Assembly: GCF_000740785.1 (NCBI RefSeq)
Contig: NZ_JFZB01000001.1
Span: 248,001-312,000 of the forward strand
Direction: 5' to 3'
Origin: Paenirhodobacter enshiensis
Lineage (GTDB): Bacteria; Pseudomonadota; Alphaproteobacteria; Rhodobacterales; Rhodobacteraceae
Length of the DNA stretch: 64,000 nt
Shown here: positions 54,567 to 64,000 of the stretch, piece by piece
Layout of the letters: every line of letters starts with the position of its first letter
Numbering within the stretch: position 1 is the first letter of the stretch
Notes under the pieces: generated by a model
The model's input: the letters and a program-made list of their open reading frames with translations, nothing else
What the model was told of the DNA's origin: nothing
The model's database searches: none
Position numbers and translations under genes: made by a program

Positions 54567-55330
54567 CCCGCTCGCTCCGCCTTGGCGTCAACATCGACCA
54601 CGTGGCCACGCTGCGCAACGCGCGCGGCACCGCCTACCCCGAACCGCTGCGCGCCGCACGTCTGGCCGAGGATGCGGGCGCCGACGGCATCACCGCCCAT
54701 CTGCGCGAAGACCGCCGCCATATCCGCGACACCGACATCGGCGCACTGAAGGCCGGGCTGAAGGTGCCGCTGAACTTCGAGATGGCGCCGACCGAAGAGA
54801 TGCAGCGCATCGCGCTGATGATCCGTCCTCATGCCTGCTGCCTGGTGCCCGAGCGGCGCGAGGAAGTGACGACCGAGGGCGGGCTCGACGTCGCCTCGGA
54901 TATCACGCGGCTGATCGGTTACGTCGCGCCGCTGCGCAAGGCCGGCATCCGGGTGTCGCTGTTCATCGGCCACGACCCGCGCCAGATCGAGGCCGCCGCC
55001 CAGATCGGTGCCGCGGTGGTGGAACTGCACACCGGCCGCTATTGCGACCTGCACGCCGGGGGCCGGTTCGAGGAACGCGACCGCGAGCTTGCCGCGCTGC
55101 GCGCCGGTGCCGCCTATGCGCAGTCGCACGGCCTTGAGGTCCATGCCGGTCACGGGCTGACCTATGACACCGTCGGCCCGATCGCCGCCATCCCCGAGAT
55201 CCGCGAGCTGAACATCGGCCATTTCCTGATCGGCGAGGCGCTGTTCGTCGGCCTCGAACGCTCGGTCAGGCGGATGCGCACGCTGATGGACGAGGCCCGG
55301 GGCACCGCCCCCGCGGGGGGCCGCGCGTGA
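54563..55330 (+). CDS. pdxJ: Pyridoxine 5'-phosphate synthase
   Basis: Final ring-closing step of PLP synthesis from 1-deoxyxylulose 5-phosphate and aminoacetone phosphate, 255 aa. (beta/alpha)8 hallmarks: [66 protein letters not shown] and [14 protein letters not shown]. Coupled to neighbours by 4-base overlaps on both sides. Confidence 0.96.
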   Translation: MTRSLRLGVNIDHVATLRNARGTAYPEPLRAARLAEDAGADGITAHLREDRRHIRDTDIGALKAGLKVPLNFEMAPTEEMQRIALMIRPHACCLVPERREEVTTEGGLDVASDITRLIGYVAPLRKAGIRVSLFIGHDPRQIEAAAQIGAAVVELHTGRYCDLHAGGRFEERDRELAALRAGAAYAQSHGLEVHAGHGLTYDTVGPIAAIPEIRELNIGHFLIGEALFVGLERSVRRMRTLMDEARGTAPAGGRA

Positions 55331-55728
55331 TCCTCGGCATCGGGTCGGACCTCGCGAATATCGAGCGCATCGCGGCCGCGCTCGACCGTTTCGGCGACCG
55401 GTTCCGCACCCGCGTCTTCACCGAAACCGAGATCGCCAAAGCCGAGGCCCGCGCCGACACCGCCGGCACCTATGCCAAGCGGTGGGCGGCGAAGGAAGCG
55501 TGCTCGAAGGCGCTCGGCACCGGGCTGCGGATGGGCATCTCGTGGAAGGACATGGGCGTCGAGAGCCTGCACACCGGCCAGCCCGAGATGCGGCTGACCG
55601 GCTGGGCGGCGGAACGCCTCGCACAGATGACACCCGCGGGCCACAGCGCCCATGTTCACGTCACATTGACCGACGATCACCCCTGGGCGCAGGCTTTCGT
55701 CGTCATCGAGGCACGCCCGCTTCCTTGA
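55327..55728 (+). CDS. acpS: Holo-[acyl-carrier-protein] synthase
   Basis: Transfers 4'-phosphopantetheine from CoA to ACP, 133 aa. [14 protein letters not shown] (metal Asp), [11 protein letters not shown] and [19 protein letters not shown] (catalytic Glu/Lys) are the family motifs. GTG start overlapping the pdxJ stop. Confidence 0.95.
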   Translation: MILGIGSDLANIERIAAALDRFGDRFRTRVFTETEIAKAEARADTAGTYAKRWAAKEACSKALGTGLRMGISWKDMGVESLHTGQPEMRLTGWAAERLAQMTPAGHSAHVHVTLTDDHPWAQAFVVIEARPLP

Positions 55729-55779
55729 CTTGAGCGCCCCCGCGCGCCAAGGAAGGCGAAACCAAGCAGAAGGCAGATC

Positions 55780-56601
55780 ATGGCCAGTTCGAAGAAAACC
55801 GACAGCGGCTTCGTGGAGACGATCAAAACCATCGTCTGGGCGCTGGTCATCGCGGGCGTGGTCCGCACCCTGTTCTTCCAGCCGTTCTTCATCCCCTCGG
55901 GCTCGATGAAGGACACGCTGCTGGTCGGCGACTTCCTGTTCGTCAACAAGATGGCCTATGGCTATTCGCGCTATTCGTGCCCCTTCGCCTCGGCCGATTT
56001 CAGCCCCTGCCCGATCGAGGGCCGGCTGTTCGCCTCGGAACCGAAACGCGGCGATGTGGTGGTGTTCCGCCATCCGGTGCAGAACGTCGATTTCATCAAG
56101 CGGCTGGTCGGCCTGCCCGGCGACAAGATCCAGATGATCGACGGCACGCTTTACATCAACGGCACCGCCGCCCCGCAGGAGCCTGCGGGCAATTTCACCG
56201 AAATCAAGGAACCGCAGGGCGCGCAGGGCACCCCGCCGCGCTGCGTCAACGATCCGGTGGGCCTCGGCGGCACCTGCATCAAGCAGCGCTTCATCGAGAC
56301 GCTGCCGGGCAACACCCCCTCGGACCCGCCGGTGAAGCATGATATCCTGAACATCTCGGACAGCTGGATGGCCGACAACACTCCGGTTCTGACGGTGCCC
56401 GAGGGCGAATATTTCTTCATGGGCGACAACCGCGACAATTCCGAGGACAGCCGGTTCCCGCAGTCGGTGGGCGGCGTGGGTTTCGTTCCGGCGCAGTATC
56501 TGGTGGGCCGGGCTGACCGGATCATGTTCTCCTCGGCCGGCAAGTCGCTGATGTATTTCTGGACCTGGAGGCCCGACCGCTTCTTCAAGGCGGTGAAATG
56601 A
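55780..56601 (+). CDS. lepB: Signal peptidase I
   Basis: Membrane serine protease removing signal peptides, 273 aa. One N-terminal transmembrane helix (about 14-33), nucleophile Ser42 in [15 protein letters not shown], catalytic Lys in [14 protein letters not shown], and box [14 protein letters not shown] Cys-containing insert ([26 protein letters not shown]) is typical of Rhodobacterales LepB. AGAAGGCAG precedes the ATG. Confidence 0.95.
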   Translation: MASSKKTDSGFVETIKTIVWALVIAGVVRTLFFQPFFIPSGSMKDTLLVGDFLFVNKMAYGYSRYSCPFASADFSPCPIEGRLFASEPKRGDVVVFRHPVQNVDFIKRLVGLPGDKIQMIDGTLYINGTAAPQEPAGNFTEIKEPQGAQGTPPRCVNDPVGLGGTCIKQRFIETLPGNTPSDPPVKHDILNISDSWMADNTPVLTVPEGEYFFMGDNRDNSEDSRFPQSVGGVGFVPAQYLVGRADRIMFSSAGKSLMYFWTWRPDRFFKAVK

Positions 56602-56635
56602 GGCCCGGCGGGCCCCGGACGAAAAGGACGAGACA

Positions 56636-57322
56636 GTGAAGATCGGCGCGGACATATCGGCATTCATGGACCGGCTGGGGCATCAGTTCCGCCGGCCGGA
56701 ACTTTTGTTGCGCGCTCTCACGCACAGCTCGATCGGATCGGTGACGCGGCCGGACAACCAGCGTCTTGAGTTCCTCGGCGACCGGGTGCTTGGTCTGACC
56801 ATGGCCGAGGCGCTGTTCTCTGCCGACCGGGCCGCGACCGAGGGGCAGCTCGCGCCGCGCTTCAATGCGCTGGTGCGCAAGGAAACCTGTGCCGACGTGG
56901 CGCGCCAGATCGGGCTGGGCGATGTGCTCAAGCTCGGCCGGTCCGAGATGATGTCGGGCGGGCGGCGCAAGGAAGCGCTGCTCGGCGACGCGATGGAGGC
57001 GGTGATCGCCGCCGTTTTCGTCGATGCCGGCTTCGATGTCGCCCGCGCGCTGGTGCTGCGGCTGTGGGGTGACAGAGTCGACCGGGTCGAAGACGACGCC
57101 CGCGATCCGAAGACGGCGTTGCAGGAATGGGCGCAGGCCCGTGGCCAGCACCCGCCGCATTACGAGGCGATCTCACGCGAAGGGCCGGACCACGCCCCGG
57201 TCTTCACCATCGAGGTCCGACTGGAATCGGGAGAGACCGAGCAGGCCCAGGCCGGATCGAAACGCTTTGCCGAACAGGCCGCCGCGCGCGCCCTGCTGAA
57301 ACGACTGGAGACTCGCGCATGA
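56636..57322 (+). CDS. rnc: Ribonuclease III
   Basis: Double-strand-specific endoribonuclease, 228 aa, for rRNA and mRNA processing. RNase III signature [14 protein letters not shown] with catalytic Glu/Asp, [17 protein letters not shown], and C-terminal dsRNA-binding domain ([22 protein letters not shown] ... [18 protein letters not shown]). GTG start with AAAAGGACGAG upstream. Overlaps era by 4 bases. Confidence 0.95.
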   Translation: MKIGADISAFMDRLGHQFRRPELLLRALTHSSIGSVTRPDNQRLEFLGDRVLGLTMAEALFSADRAATEGQLAPRFNALVRKETCADVARQIGLGDVLKLGRSEMMSGGRRKEALLGDAMEAVIAAVFVDAGFDVARALVLRLWGDRVDRVEDDARDPKTALQEWAQARGQHPPHYEAISREGPDHAPVFTIEVRLESGETEQAQAGSKRFAEQAAARALLKRLETRA

Positions 57323-58290
57323 CCGATACCCCCGAGGCCCTTCCTCCCGAAGGCGAGCCGGCCGCTACCGGCCCGACCCGCGCCGGTTTCGTCGCACTGA
57401 TCGGCGAGCCGAACGCCGGCAAGTCGACGCTGCTGAACCGCATGGTGGGGGCCAAGGTCTCGATCGTCACCCACAAGGTGCAGACCACCCGCGCCCGCAT
57501 CCGCGGCGTGGCGATGGCCGGTCAGACGCAGATCGTCTTCGTCGACACCCCCGGCATCTTCCGTCCGCGCCGCCGGCTCGACCGGGCGATGGTCACCGCC
57601 GCCTGGGGCGGCGCGGCAGACGCCGACATCATCATCTTGCTGATCGAGGCGCATCGCGGCCTGACCGAGGGCGCCAAGGCGATCATCGCCTCGCTCAAGG
57701 AACATGGCGTGCGCCAGCCGGTCGCTCTGGCGATCAACAAGATCGACAAGGTGAAGGCGGAAACGCTGCTGGCGCTGGCCGAGGAGGCGAACGCCGCCTG
57801 GCCCTTCGCCGAGACCTTCATGATCTCGGCCGAAAAGGGCTATGGCGTCGAGGGGCTGCGCAACTGGCTTCAGGGCGTGCTGCCCGAGAACCCGTGGTAT
57901 TACCCCGAGGATCAGATCGCCGATCTGCCGATGCGCCAGATCGCGGCCGAGATCACCCGCGAGAAGCTGACCCTGCGTCTTCACGAGGAGCTGCCCTATC
58001 AGCTCACCGTCGAGACCGAGAAATGGGAGGACCGCAAGGACGGCTCCACCCGGATCGACCAGGTGATCTATGTCTCGCGCGAGGGGCACAAGGGCATCGT
58101 GCTCGGCAAGGGCGGCGAGACGATCAAGGCGATCTCGACCGCGGCGCGCGCCGAGATGTCGGAATTCCTCGGCCGGACGGTGCATCTGTTCCTGGTGGTC
58201 AAGGTGCGGCCGAACTGGCTCGACGAGGCGGAGCGTTATTCCGAGATGGGCCTCGACTTCAAGGACGGCGAGTCGCGGGGCAAAGCCTGA
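57319..58290 (+). CDS. era: GTPase Era
   Basis: GTPase for 16S rRNA processing and 30S assembly, 323 aa. G1 GEPNAGKS (29-36), G2/G3 with TTRARIRG and DTPGIF, G4 NKID; C-terminal KH domain ([24 protein letters not shown]). Part of the conserved lepB-rnc-era unit. Confidence 0.96.
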   Translation: MTDTPEALPPEGEPAATGPTRAGFVALIGEPNAGKSTLLNRMVGAKVSIVTHKVQTTRARIRGVAMAGQTQIVFVDTPGIFRPRRRLDRAMVTAAWGGAADADIIILLIEAHRGLTEGAKAIIASLKEHGVRQPVALAINKIDKVKAETLLALAEEANAAWPFAETFMISAEKGYGVEGLRNWLQGVLPENPWYYPEDQIADLPMRQIAAEITREKLTLRLHEELPYQLTVETEKWEDRKDGSTRIDQVIYVSREGHKGIVLGKGGETIKAISTAARAEMSEFLGRTVHLFLVVKVRPNWLDEAERYSEMGLDFKDGESRGKA

Positions 58291-58623
58291 ATGGAGGCGC
58301 GGCTAGCCAGCGATGTCTGGGTCCGCGCCTATCTGCGCCGGCTGGAGCTGGAGAATATCCCGGCCTATGTGACGGCGCGAGGCGATGCGACCTCGGGGGC
58401 GGTGCTGGTGAAATGCGCCACACTCGACGGCGCTGCGGTGCTGTGGACGCGCGGTTACGATCTGGCGAGCGGCGCGCGGCGCTGGAGCGAGATGGCGCGC
58501 GGCCCCGAGGCCGAGATCGACCTGCATGTGAAGAAACAGCGCGGCTTCGATCCGGATCTGTGGGTGATCGAGATCGAGGCGCGCGACGGGCGGACGCTGC
58601 TCGACGAGGACGGGCTGGCGTAG
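58291..58623 (+). CDS. DUF1491 family protein
   Basis: 110 aa, DUF1491. Typical are RLASDVWVRAYLRRLELENIPAYV, RGDATSGAVLVK and FDPDLWVIEIEARDG. It starts directly after the era stop and is regularly found there in Rhodobacterales, usually followed by recO, which is not here. Function unknown. Confidence 0.85.
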   Translation: MEARLASDVWVRAYLRRLELENIPAYVTARGDATSGAVLVKCATLDGAAVLWTRGYDLASGARRWSEMARGPEAEIDLHVKKQRGFDPDLWVIEIEARDGRTLLDEDGLA

Positions 58624-58998
58624 CGGCGCGCGTTCGTCGAATGCGAGGATGCCTCCCGAAGGGGCAGATCTCGCGACATGAGCGCCCGACATCGAAAGGG
58701 TGAGCCCTGCGCCCCGTCCGGATGTGAAGAAAGGGGGCTCTGCCCCCTCGGGCCTGCGGCCCTCACCCCCGGGATATTTTCAGCAAAGCGAAAGGGAAAG
58801 GAGCCGGCGCCTGGCGATGAGCGGGAGCGCAGAAGGGCTTGGCATGTGCTCGCCGAAACGGGAGCCTCCTGCCATGGCGGGGCGGAGAGTGGCGGCATAT
58901 CGGGAAGATCTGCCCCTGCCCCGTCGACGGGATGGACGCGGCGGTGACGTTTCGGGGCAGGCGTTCGATCCACGCCCGTGCCACGACAGGGACCCCGG
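58624..58998. other. Intergenic region with a REP-like unit and no gene
   Basis: 375 bp between the convergent DUF1491 and ATPase genes. Frames in it are Arg-rich overlaps without motifs. Apart from the REP-like unit at 58731-58794 nothing is recognised. Confidence 0.55.
58731..58794. repeat. REP-like element, single unit
   Basis: GGGGGCTCTGCCCCC, GGGCCTGCGGCCC and TCACCCCCGGGATATTT, ending GCAAAGCGAAAG instead of GCGAATCGAAAG. Confidence 0.75.
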
Positions 58999-59835
58999 TC
59001 AGAGCGCCAGCCCGTGCCGGCCGGCGAGGTCGCAGAAGAACTGCCAGGCGACGCGGCCCGAGCGGCCGCCGCGCGTGGCCTGCCATTCGATCGCCTCGGC
59101 ACGCAGCTGATCGGGTGCGATGTCGAGGCCATAGGCTGCGCAATAGCCCTCGATCATCGCCAGATAGGTCGCCTGATCGGTCGGGTGGAAGCCGAGCCAG
59201 AGGCCGAAGCGATCCGACAGCGAGACCTTTTCCTCGACCGCCTCACCGGGGGTGATGGCGGTGGCCTTCTCGTTCTCGATCATGTCGCGCGGCATCAGGT
59301 GGCGTCGGTTCGAGGTGGCGTAAAGCAGCACATTCGCCGGCCGGCCGGCGATGCCGCCGTCGAGCACGGCCTTCAGGCTTTTGTAATCGGTGTCGTCATG
59401 GCTGAACGACAGATCGTCGCAGAACAGCAAGAACCGCTCCGCCCGGCCGCGCAGATGATCGAGCAGCCGCGAGACCGAGGCGATATCCTCGCGCGAAATC
59501 TCGACGAGCTTCAGCGGCAGGCCCTGACGCAGCGCCTCGGCATGGACGGCCTTGACGAGCGAGCTTTTCCCCATGCCACGCGCACCCCACAAGAGCGCGT
59601 TGTTCGCCGCGGCGCCGCGGGCGAATTGCAGCGTGTTGGCAAGCAGCGTATCGCGCGCGCGCTCGATCCCGCGCAGAAGGTCCAGATCGACCCGGCTGAC
59701 ATGGGCGATGGGCACCAGACGATCCGGGCCGGTCGTCCAGATGAAGGCATCGGCGGCGCGGAAATCCGGCGCAGGAACCGGCGCCGGGGCAAGGCGTTCG
59801 AGGGCCTCGGCGATCCGGATCAGCGCGTCGCTCAT
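58999..59835 (-). CDS. DUF815 AAA+ ATPase
   Basis: 278-aa ATPase of the DUF815 group. Walker A is [16 protein letters not shown] (near 85), Walker B-like [10 protein letters not shown] (near 140), sensor 1 in [29 protein letters not shown] is the family lead-in. The target is unknown. The start overlaps the tatC stop by 4 bases, last gene of a tatA-tatB-tatC-ATPase operon. Confidence 0.85.
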   Translation of the reverse strand: MSDALIRIAEALERLAPAPVPAPDFRAADAFIWTTGPDRLVPIAHVSRVDLDLLRGIERARDTLLANTLQFARGAAANNALLWGARGMGKSSLVKAVHAEALRQGLPLKLVEISREDIASVSRLLDHLRGRAERFLLFCDDLSFSHDDTDYKSLKAVLDGGIAGRPANVLLYATSNRRHLMPRDMIENEKATAITPGEAVEEKVSLSDRFGLWLGFHPTDQATYLAMIEGYCAAYGLDIAPDQLRAEAIEWQATRGGRSGRVAWQFFCDLAGRHGLAL

Positions 59836-60680
59836 TTTCCGCCCTCTTCCTCGTCTTCATCCTCGTCGATCCAGGTGCCTTCGGCGCGCATCCGGGCCTC
59901 GCGGCGCTTTTCGATACCGCGGATCAGCCAGATCGAGACCTCGTAAAGCGGATAGATCGCCACGAACAGGGTCACCTGGCTCATCATGTCGGGCGGCGTC
60001 ACGATGGCCGCGACGATCAGGATCACCACGATGGCATAGCGGCGCACCGAAGCGAGCCCCTTCGACGACACCAGCCCCGCCTTGCCCATCAGCGTCAGCA
60101 GAACCGGCAACTGGAAGCAGACGCCGAAGGCCATGATGAACTTGGTGGTCAGGCCGAGGTATTCCTCGACCGAGCCCTGAAAGCCGATCGAAGCCAGTTC
60201 GTTCGTGCCCTTGACCAGCTCGGCGCCCGGCTGCTGGAAGCTGAGGAAGAAGCCGAAGGCCATCGGCAGAACGATGTAATAGGCGAAGGCCGCACCGACG
60301 AAAAACATCACCGGCGAGGCGATCAGAAACGGCAGGAAGGCGGATTTCTCGGACTTGTAAAGGCCAGGCGCCACGAACCGCCACATCTGGTAGCCGATGA
60401 TCGGGAAGGACAGCGCGAAACCGCCCAGCACCGAGATCTTCACCGCGACGAAGAAGCCTTCCTGCAGCTTGATCAGATACAGCCCGCATTGCTGGCCGCG
60501 CTCGGTCAGGGCCGAGCAGATCGGCTTGGTGAGGAAGTTGAAGATCGGGTTCCAGACCAGATAGCACAGCACCATCGCCACGACGAAGGCGAGCATCGAA
60601 TAGAGGATGCGGGTGCGCAGCTCCGCCAGATGCTCGACCAGGGGGGCGGCGGATTCGTCGATGTCGTTCTCGGCGCTCAT
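59832..60680 (-). CDS. tatC: Sec-independent protein translocase TatC
   Basis: 282-aa twin-arginine signal receptor with six membrane helices. Conserved [16 protein letters not shown] at the N terminus, [61 protein letters not shown] and [20 protein letters not shown]. Acidic C-terminal tail. Overlaps tatB by 4 bases. Confidence 0.96.
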   Translation of the reverse strand: MSAENDIDESAAPLVEHLAELRTRILYSMLAFVVAMVLCYLVWNPIFNFLTKPICSALTERGQQCGLYLIKLQEGFFVAVKISVLGGFALSFPIIGYQMWRFVAPGLYKSEKSAFLPFLIASPVMFFVGAAFAYYIVLPMAFGFFLSFQQPGAELVKGTNELASIGFQGSVEEYLGLTTKFIMAFGVCFQLPVLLTLMGKAGLVSSKGLASVRRYAIVVILIVAAIVTPPDMMSQVTLFVAIYPLYEVSIWLIRGIEKRREARMRAEGTWIDEDEDEEEGGK

Positions 60681-61159
60681 GCCTCGTCCTTCTTTTCGGA
60701 TACGGGCGACGTCACGGGAACGGCGGGAACCGGCGCATCCGGATCCGCGGGCGCATCCGGAGCGGCGGGCTCAGGCGCGGACGGATCGGGCTCGGCTGCG
60801 GTCTCGGCTGCATCGAGATCGGCCGCAAGACCGGGATCGGCCTCCAGCTTTTCGCTGCCCGGGGTGCGCTGCGAGGGGAACTTCGGATCCCAGTTCTCGA
60901 ACTTCTCGGTCGCGCGTTCGAGCGCATCGAGCCCGAGCGACTTCTTCGAGGTCAGCGCCTTGAGATTGTCGGCCGCCTCGTTCACGCCGGTTTCCTTCGC
61001 GGCGTCCTCCATCGCGCGGCTGAACTCACGCGCCATGGCACGGGCCTTGGCGGTGATCCGGCCGAGGCTGCGAAACATCATGGGCAGGTCCTTCGGACCG
61101 ACCACGATCAGCGCAACCACGCCGATCAGAAGCAGTTCGCTCCAACCGATATCAAGCAT
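60677..61159 (-). CDS. tatB: Sec-independent protein translocase TatB
   Basis: 160 aa. [26 protein letters not shown] is the TatB transmembrane helix with the conserved Glu and GPKDLP hinge, then an amphipathic helix ([21 protein letters not shown]) and a long Pro/Ala/Asp-rich tail. Confidence 0.94.
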   Translation of the reverse strand: MLDIGWSELLLIGVVALIVVGPKDLPMMFRSLGRITAKARAMAREFSRAMEDAAKETGVNEAADNLKALTSKKSLGLDALERATEKFENWDPKFPSQRTPGSEKLEADPGLAADLDAAETAAEPDPSAPEPAAPDAPADPDAPVPAVPVTSPVSEKKDEA

Positions 61160-61186
61160 GACCGATCAGCCTCCGGCCGGGGCCGC

Positions 61187-61429
61187 TCAGGCCTTGTCCT
61201 TGTCGGAGGGGGCAGCCGGATTGGCGGCGGGCGGCGTGATGTCGCGCGGTTCGGTGTCGCTCTTGGCGGCATCCTCGATTTCCTTGGTGCCGTCGGTCAC
61301 GCCCTTCTTGAACGCGGTGATGCCCTTGCCGACCTCGCCCATCAGCGACGAGATCTTGCCACGGCCGAACAGCACCAGCACGATGACCGCGATCAGAAGA
61401 AGGCCCGGCAGGCCGATATTGTTGAGCAT
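61187..61429 (-). CDS. tatA: Sec-independent protein translocase TatA
   Basis: 80 aa. Short membrane helix [19 protein letters not shown] with the FGRGK hinge, amphipathic [18 protein letters not shown], acidic tail. GGAGAC lies 6 bases before ATG 61429. First gene of the tat operon. Confidence 0.95.
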   Translation of the reverse strand: MLNNIGLPGLLLIAVIVLVLFGRGKISSLMGEVGKGITAFKKGVTDGTKEIEDAAKSDTEPRDITPPAANPAAPSDKDKA

Positions 61430-61648
61430 GTCAGTCTCCTCGGGCGCGGAAGGAATGAGGGCGCGCCGCTTTTCGCCCTAAGGTTTATGATCTGCGCCGG
61501 GGCAAGCAAAGAGCGATTCCGGGACTGCAGCCAATTTTTTCGCCCGCTCGCGAAACTTTGCCCGGGCCGTGAGCGGCGACGGCCCGGGCAGGCGGCGGGC
61601 ACGATCAGCCGGCTGGATCCCCGGCGCCGGTCGGGGTAACGTGGCCCC

Positions 61649-62296
61649 ATGTCGCATTCCGAAGCCATCACCGCCTTCGTCACCCTGTTCGTCGTGGTCG
61701 ACCCGATCGGCCTCGCGCCGATTTTCATCGCGCTGACACTCGGCATGTCCATGCGCCAGCGGTTGATCGTGGGGTTGCGCGCGCTGGCGGTCTCGGCCGG
61801 GCTGATGACGCTGTTCGGGCTGTTCGGCGACAAGATTCTCTCGGGGCTCGGCATCACCTTGCCGGCATTCCGCATCGCCGGCGGGATGCTGCTGTTCCTG
61901 ACCGCGCTCGACATGCTGTTCGAGCGCCGCACCCAGCGGCGCGAGGGGCAGTCGCAGCTGCACGAGGAAGACGATACCGTCGATCCGTCGGTGTTTCCCC
62001 TGGCGACGCCGCTGATCGCCGGGCCGGGGGCGCTGGCGGCGATGATCCTGCTCGCGGGCGGCACGGCGAGTTCCGGGACGCGGCTGATCGAGGTGCATCT
62101 GGTGATGCTCTCGGTGCTGGGCTGCGTCTTCGTGCTGTTCCTGCTCGCCACCCCGATCGAGCGGCTTCTGGGCCGGACCGGAACGATGGTGGTGACACGG
62201 CTTCTGGGGATGCTGCTCGCGGCGCTGGCGGCGCAGTTCATTCTCGACGGGTTGCGCGGCGCCGGGATCGTGCCGTTGCTGAATGCCGCGCGCTGA
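61649..62296 (+). CDS. MarC-family membrane protein
   Basis: 215 aa, six predicted membrane helices of the MarC/UPF0056 family (AITAFVTLFVVVDPIGLAPIFIALT, GLFGDKILSGLGITLPAFRIAGG, FPLATPLIAGPGALAAMILLA). Transport function is not established for most members. Divergent from tatA. Confidence 0.88.
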   Translation: MSHSEAITAFVTLFVVVDPIGLAPIFIALTLGMSMRQRLIVGLRALAVSAGLMTLFGLFGDKILSGLGITLPAFRIAGGMLLFLTALDMLFERRTQRREGQSQLHEEDDTVDPSVFPLATPLIAGPGALAAMILLAGGTASSGTRLIEVHLVMLSVLGCVFVLFLLATPIERLLGRTGTMVVTRLLGMLLAALAAQFILDGLRGAGIVPLLNAAR

Positions 62297-62395
62297 GGCC
62301 CGGGGCGGAAAGCTGTCTGCCGACGCCCGGGTGACAAGCGCCCCGGTCATGCCTACATCGCAAAGAGACACCGCAAGTCCCCGACGGAAGCCCCG

Positions 62396-62974
62396 ATGAC
62401 CGGCGATACCCTGCCCAATGCGATCTATCTTCTTCTGCTGCTGATGGCACTCGGCGGGGTGCTGGTCGCCTCTGTGCGCCGCAGCCCGGCGCGCACGCTG
62501 CAACAGCTGTCGGTCTGGGCGCTGCTGTTTCTGGGACTGATCGCGGTGTTCGGGATGTGGGGCGACATCAAGGCCACGCTGATCCCGCGCCAGCAGGTTC
62601 TGGCGGACGGGCGGGTGGAACTCCCGCGCGAGCCGGACGGGCATTATTACGCGGTGGCGAAGGTGAACGGCGTGCCGCTGCGCTTCGTGATCGACACCGG
62701 TGCGACACAGGTGGTGCTGACCCGGCGCGATGCGGAACGCCTCGGCCTCGATCCGCGGATGCTGGCGTTCACCGGCTCGGCCAGCACGGCGAACGGCACC
62801 ATCTCCACGGCACCGGTGCGCCTCGACAGCATCGACATCGGCCCGATCCAGGACCGCAACGTGCGCGCGGTGGTCAACGGCGCCGAGATGGAGACCTCGC
62901 TTCTCGGGATGAGCTACCTGACCCGCTTCGGCCGGGTGGAGTTCGACCGCGACCGGATGATCCTCGAACGCTGA
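62396..62974 (+). CDS. Membrane-anchored retropepsin-like aspartic protease (TIGR02281 type)
   Basis: 192 aa. Two hydrophobic helices (IYLLLLLMALGGVLVAS and LSVWALLFLGLIAVFGMWG) followed by a periplasmic domain with catalytic FVIDTGATQVVLTRRDAERLGL (DTGA) and the closing SLLGMSYLTRFGRVEFDRDRMIL. Active as a homodimer if like retropepsins. Substrate unknown. Confidence 0.88.
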   Translation: MTGDTLPNAIYLLLLLMALGGVLVASVRRSPARTLQQLSVWALLFLGLIAVFGMWGDIKATLIPRQQVLADGRVELPREPDGHYYAVAKVNGVPLRFVIDTGATQVVLTRRDAERLGLDPRMLAFTGSASTANGTISTAPVRLDSIDIGPIQDRNVRAVVNGAEMETSLLGMSYLTRFGRVEFDRDRMILER

Positions 62975-63089
62975 GCGCGCGCGGCGGCAAAACCCGGCCG
63001 ACGGCCGCAGCCGCGCCCCGGGGCACCATTGGCCGGCCGGGTGAGCGGGGGTAATGTGGCGCCTCAACGCCGAGCTGTCCGGAGGGACC

Positions 63090-63560
63090 ATGACTGCCCG
63101 TTACACTCTCGTCGCGCTGCTGAGCGCGGCCGTTCTCGCCGGTTGCGTCGGGGCGCCAGGGCCCGCGCAGTCCACCCCGGCCGGCGGCACGCGAAACGCG
63201 CCGATCGTCATCCGCAACGATCACGGCGGCAATGTCGCGGCGAATATCCTGCGCCGCGAGCAACTGGCGAACTCCGGGCGCGAGGTGCAGTTGCGCGGCT
63301 TCTGCGATTCGGCCTGCACCATGTTCACCACCTTGCCGAACGCCTGTCTGGCGCCCGATGCCACCTTCGGCTTTCACGCCCCCAGCATCGGTGGAAGCAG
63401 CACCCCCGCCCCGATGGTCGGCGACCTGATCGGCCAGTTCTATCGCAACGGCATCGCCCGCAAATGGCAGCAAAGCTGGGGCAACAGCACGAAAATCACC
63501 CGGATCAGCGCGAAGCGTTATGTCCAGCTCGACCCTCAGGCGCGGCTCTGCACGCGCTGA
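63090..63560 (+). CDS. Lipoprotein with ClpP/serine-protease-like CxSAC motif
   Basis: 156 aa. MTARYTLVALLSAAVLAGC is a lipoprotein signal with lipobox LAGC, so the mature protein is likely membrane-anchored. The domain shows NDHGGNVAANILRREQLANSGREVQLRG, FCDSACTMFTT and FGFHAPSIGG, i.e. a strand-Gly/Ser-Ala-Cys turn and a later His in the order seen in ClpP/crotonase-fold periplasmic proteins. Protease function is inferred only. GGAGGG precedes ATG 63090. Confidence 0.7.
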   Translation: MTARYTLVALLSAAVLAGCVGAPGPAQSTPAGGTRNAPIVIRNDHGGNVAANILRREQLANSGREVQLRGFCDSACTMFTTLPNACLAPDATFGFHAPSIGGSSTPAPMVGDLIGQFYRNGIARKWQQSWGNSTKITRISAKRYVQLDPQARLCTR

Positions 63561-63569
63561 GCGGGAGGT

Positions 63570-64000
63570 TCACAACCATTTCTTCCACTTGAAGAACGCC
63601 CAGGTCCCCACGGCCGAGCCGATCATCAGCGCGATGGCAAAGGGATAGCCCCAGCTTTTGTTCAGTTCCGGCATGTTGGCAAAGTTCATCCCGTAAGCCG
63701 AGGCGATCAGCGTCGGCGGCAGGAACAGCACCGCCACCACCGACACGATCCGCACCGTGATGTTCTGCACCAGATTGATCATGCCGAGCGTGGCATCGAC
63801 CGACAGCGACACCCGGCTGCTGAGAAAATCGCCATGCACCGCCAGCGAGCTGAGGTCGCGCATCTGCCCCTTGATGATCGCATGGAGGTCGCGCCCGGTC
63901 GGATGACCGCTCAGCGACTGGTCGTAGAACGACAGTGCCCGCTCCATCGTCAGCAGCGACAGCCGGATCTTGCCCAGAAGCTCGCCCTGCCGGCCGACCT
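63570..64000 (-). CDS. corA: CorA-family magnesium/metal transporter, N-terminal part cut by window edge
   Basis: The last about 143 residues of a CorA channel. A long helix (ALSFYDQSLSGHPTGRDLHAIIKGQM) leads to TM1 with VSVVAVLFLPPTLIASAYGMNFANMPE, the GMN signature, and TM2 (YPFAIALMIGSAVGTWAFF) with a basic end KWKKWL. The frame stays open to base 64000. Convergent with the lipoprotein gene. Confidence 0.9.
   Translation of the reverse strand, partial: VGRQGELLGKIRLSLLTMERALSFYDQSLSGHPTGRDLHAIIKGQMRDLSSLAVHGDFLSSRVSLSVDATLGMINLVQNITVRIVSVVAVLFLPPTLIASAYGMNFANMPELNKSWGYPFAIALMIGSAVGTWAFFKWKKWL

Overview
The window is high-GC DNA from an alphaproteobacterium, almost certainly Rhodobacterales (Rhodobacteraceae). 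The reasons are gene order (chvI-chvG-hprK-rapZ-PTS beside pckA; cob(I)alamin adenosyltransferase-etfB-etfA-hbd; rpoZ-rsh-DUF2062-pdxJ-acpS-lepB-rnc-era; tatABC), protein style and a GC-rich REP-like intergenic repeat family. The genus cannot be fixed from sequence alone.

Layout. 1-3520: amine-catabolism locus (flavin oxidoreductase, GntR/FCD regulator, class III aminotransferase) with two matching ATTTGATCAWAT operator-like sites. 3776-10090: housekeeping and accessory genes (TrmO-like methyltransferase, guanine deaminase, MgtE, 5-formyl-THF cyclo-ligase, DUF4105 membrane protein, aminotransferase). 10333-10593: cold-shock gene. 11124-13285: MocR-type regulator divergent from a PNPOx-like flavoprotein. 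13289-13937: a small ORF and a decayed tyrosine integrase.

14006-32131 is a genomic island of about 18.1 kb. It is bounded by an identical 17-bp repeat that equals the 3' end of the tRNA-Ile(CAU) gene at 32115-32190. It carries a RepC-type initiator, an oriT-like region, a MobV relaxase and a coiled-coil partner, a three-gene operon of unknown function opposite an XRE repressor with a large palindrome between them, a metallophosphoesterase, two antitoxin-like proteins without visible toxins, and a translationally coupled type I restriction-modification operon (hsdR-hsdS-X-hsdM). The recombination end follows: excisionase-like protein, small ORF and tyrosine integrase. Gene X is an ABC-type ATPase with an Arg-x3-Glu...His arrangement like that of PrrC anticodon nucleases, so the RM system may carry a tRNA-cutting back-up. 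This defence module is the most interesting part of the window. The decayed integrase just outside the left repeat suggests that the tRNA site has taken up islands more than once.

32351-64000 is core chromosome: purMN, SDR, cobalamin adenosyltransferase, etfBA, 3-hydroxyacyl-CoA dehydrogenase, a FUSC-like membrane protein, the ChvGI/HprK/RapZ/PTS regulatory operon divergent from pckA, RNase R, dapE, a NYN-domain protein, folK, the rpoZ-to-era gene string, an AAA ATPase with tatCBA, MarC, a retropepsin-like membrane protein, a small lipoprotein and a truncated CorA. Seven units of the REP-like element at five loci (7.9, 34.1, 45.7, 48.2 and 58.7 kb) fill gaps between core genes; none was seen inside the island.
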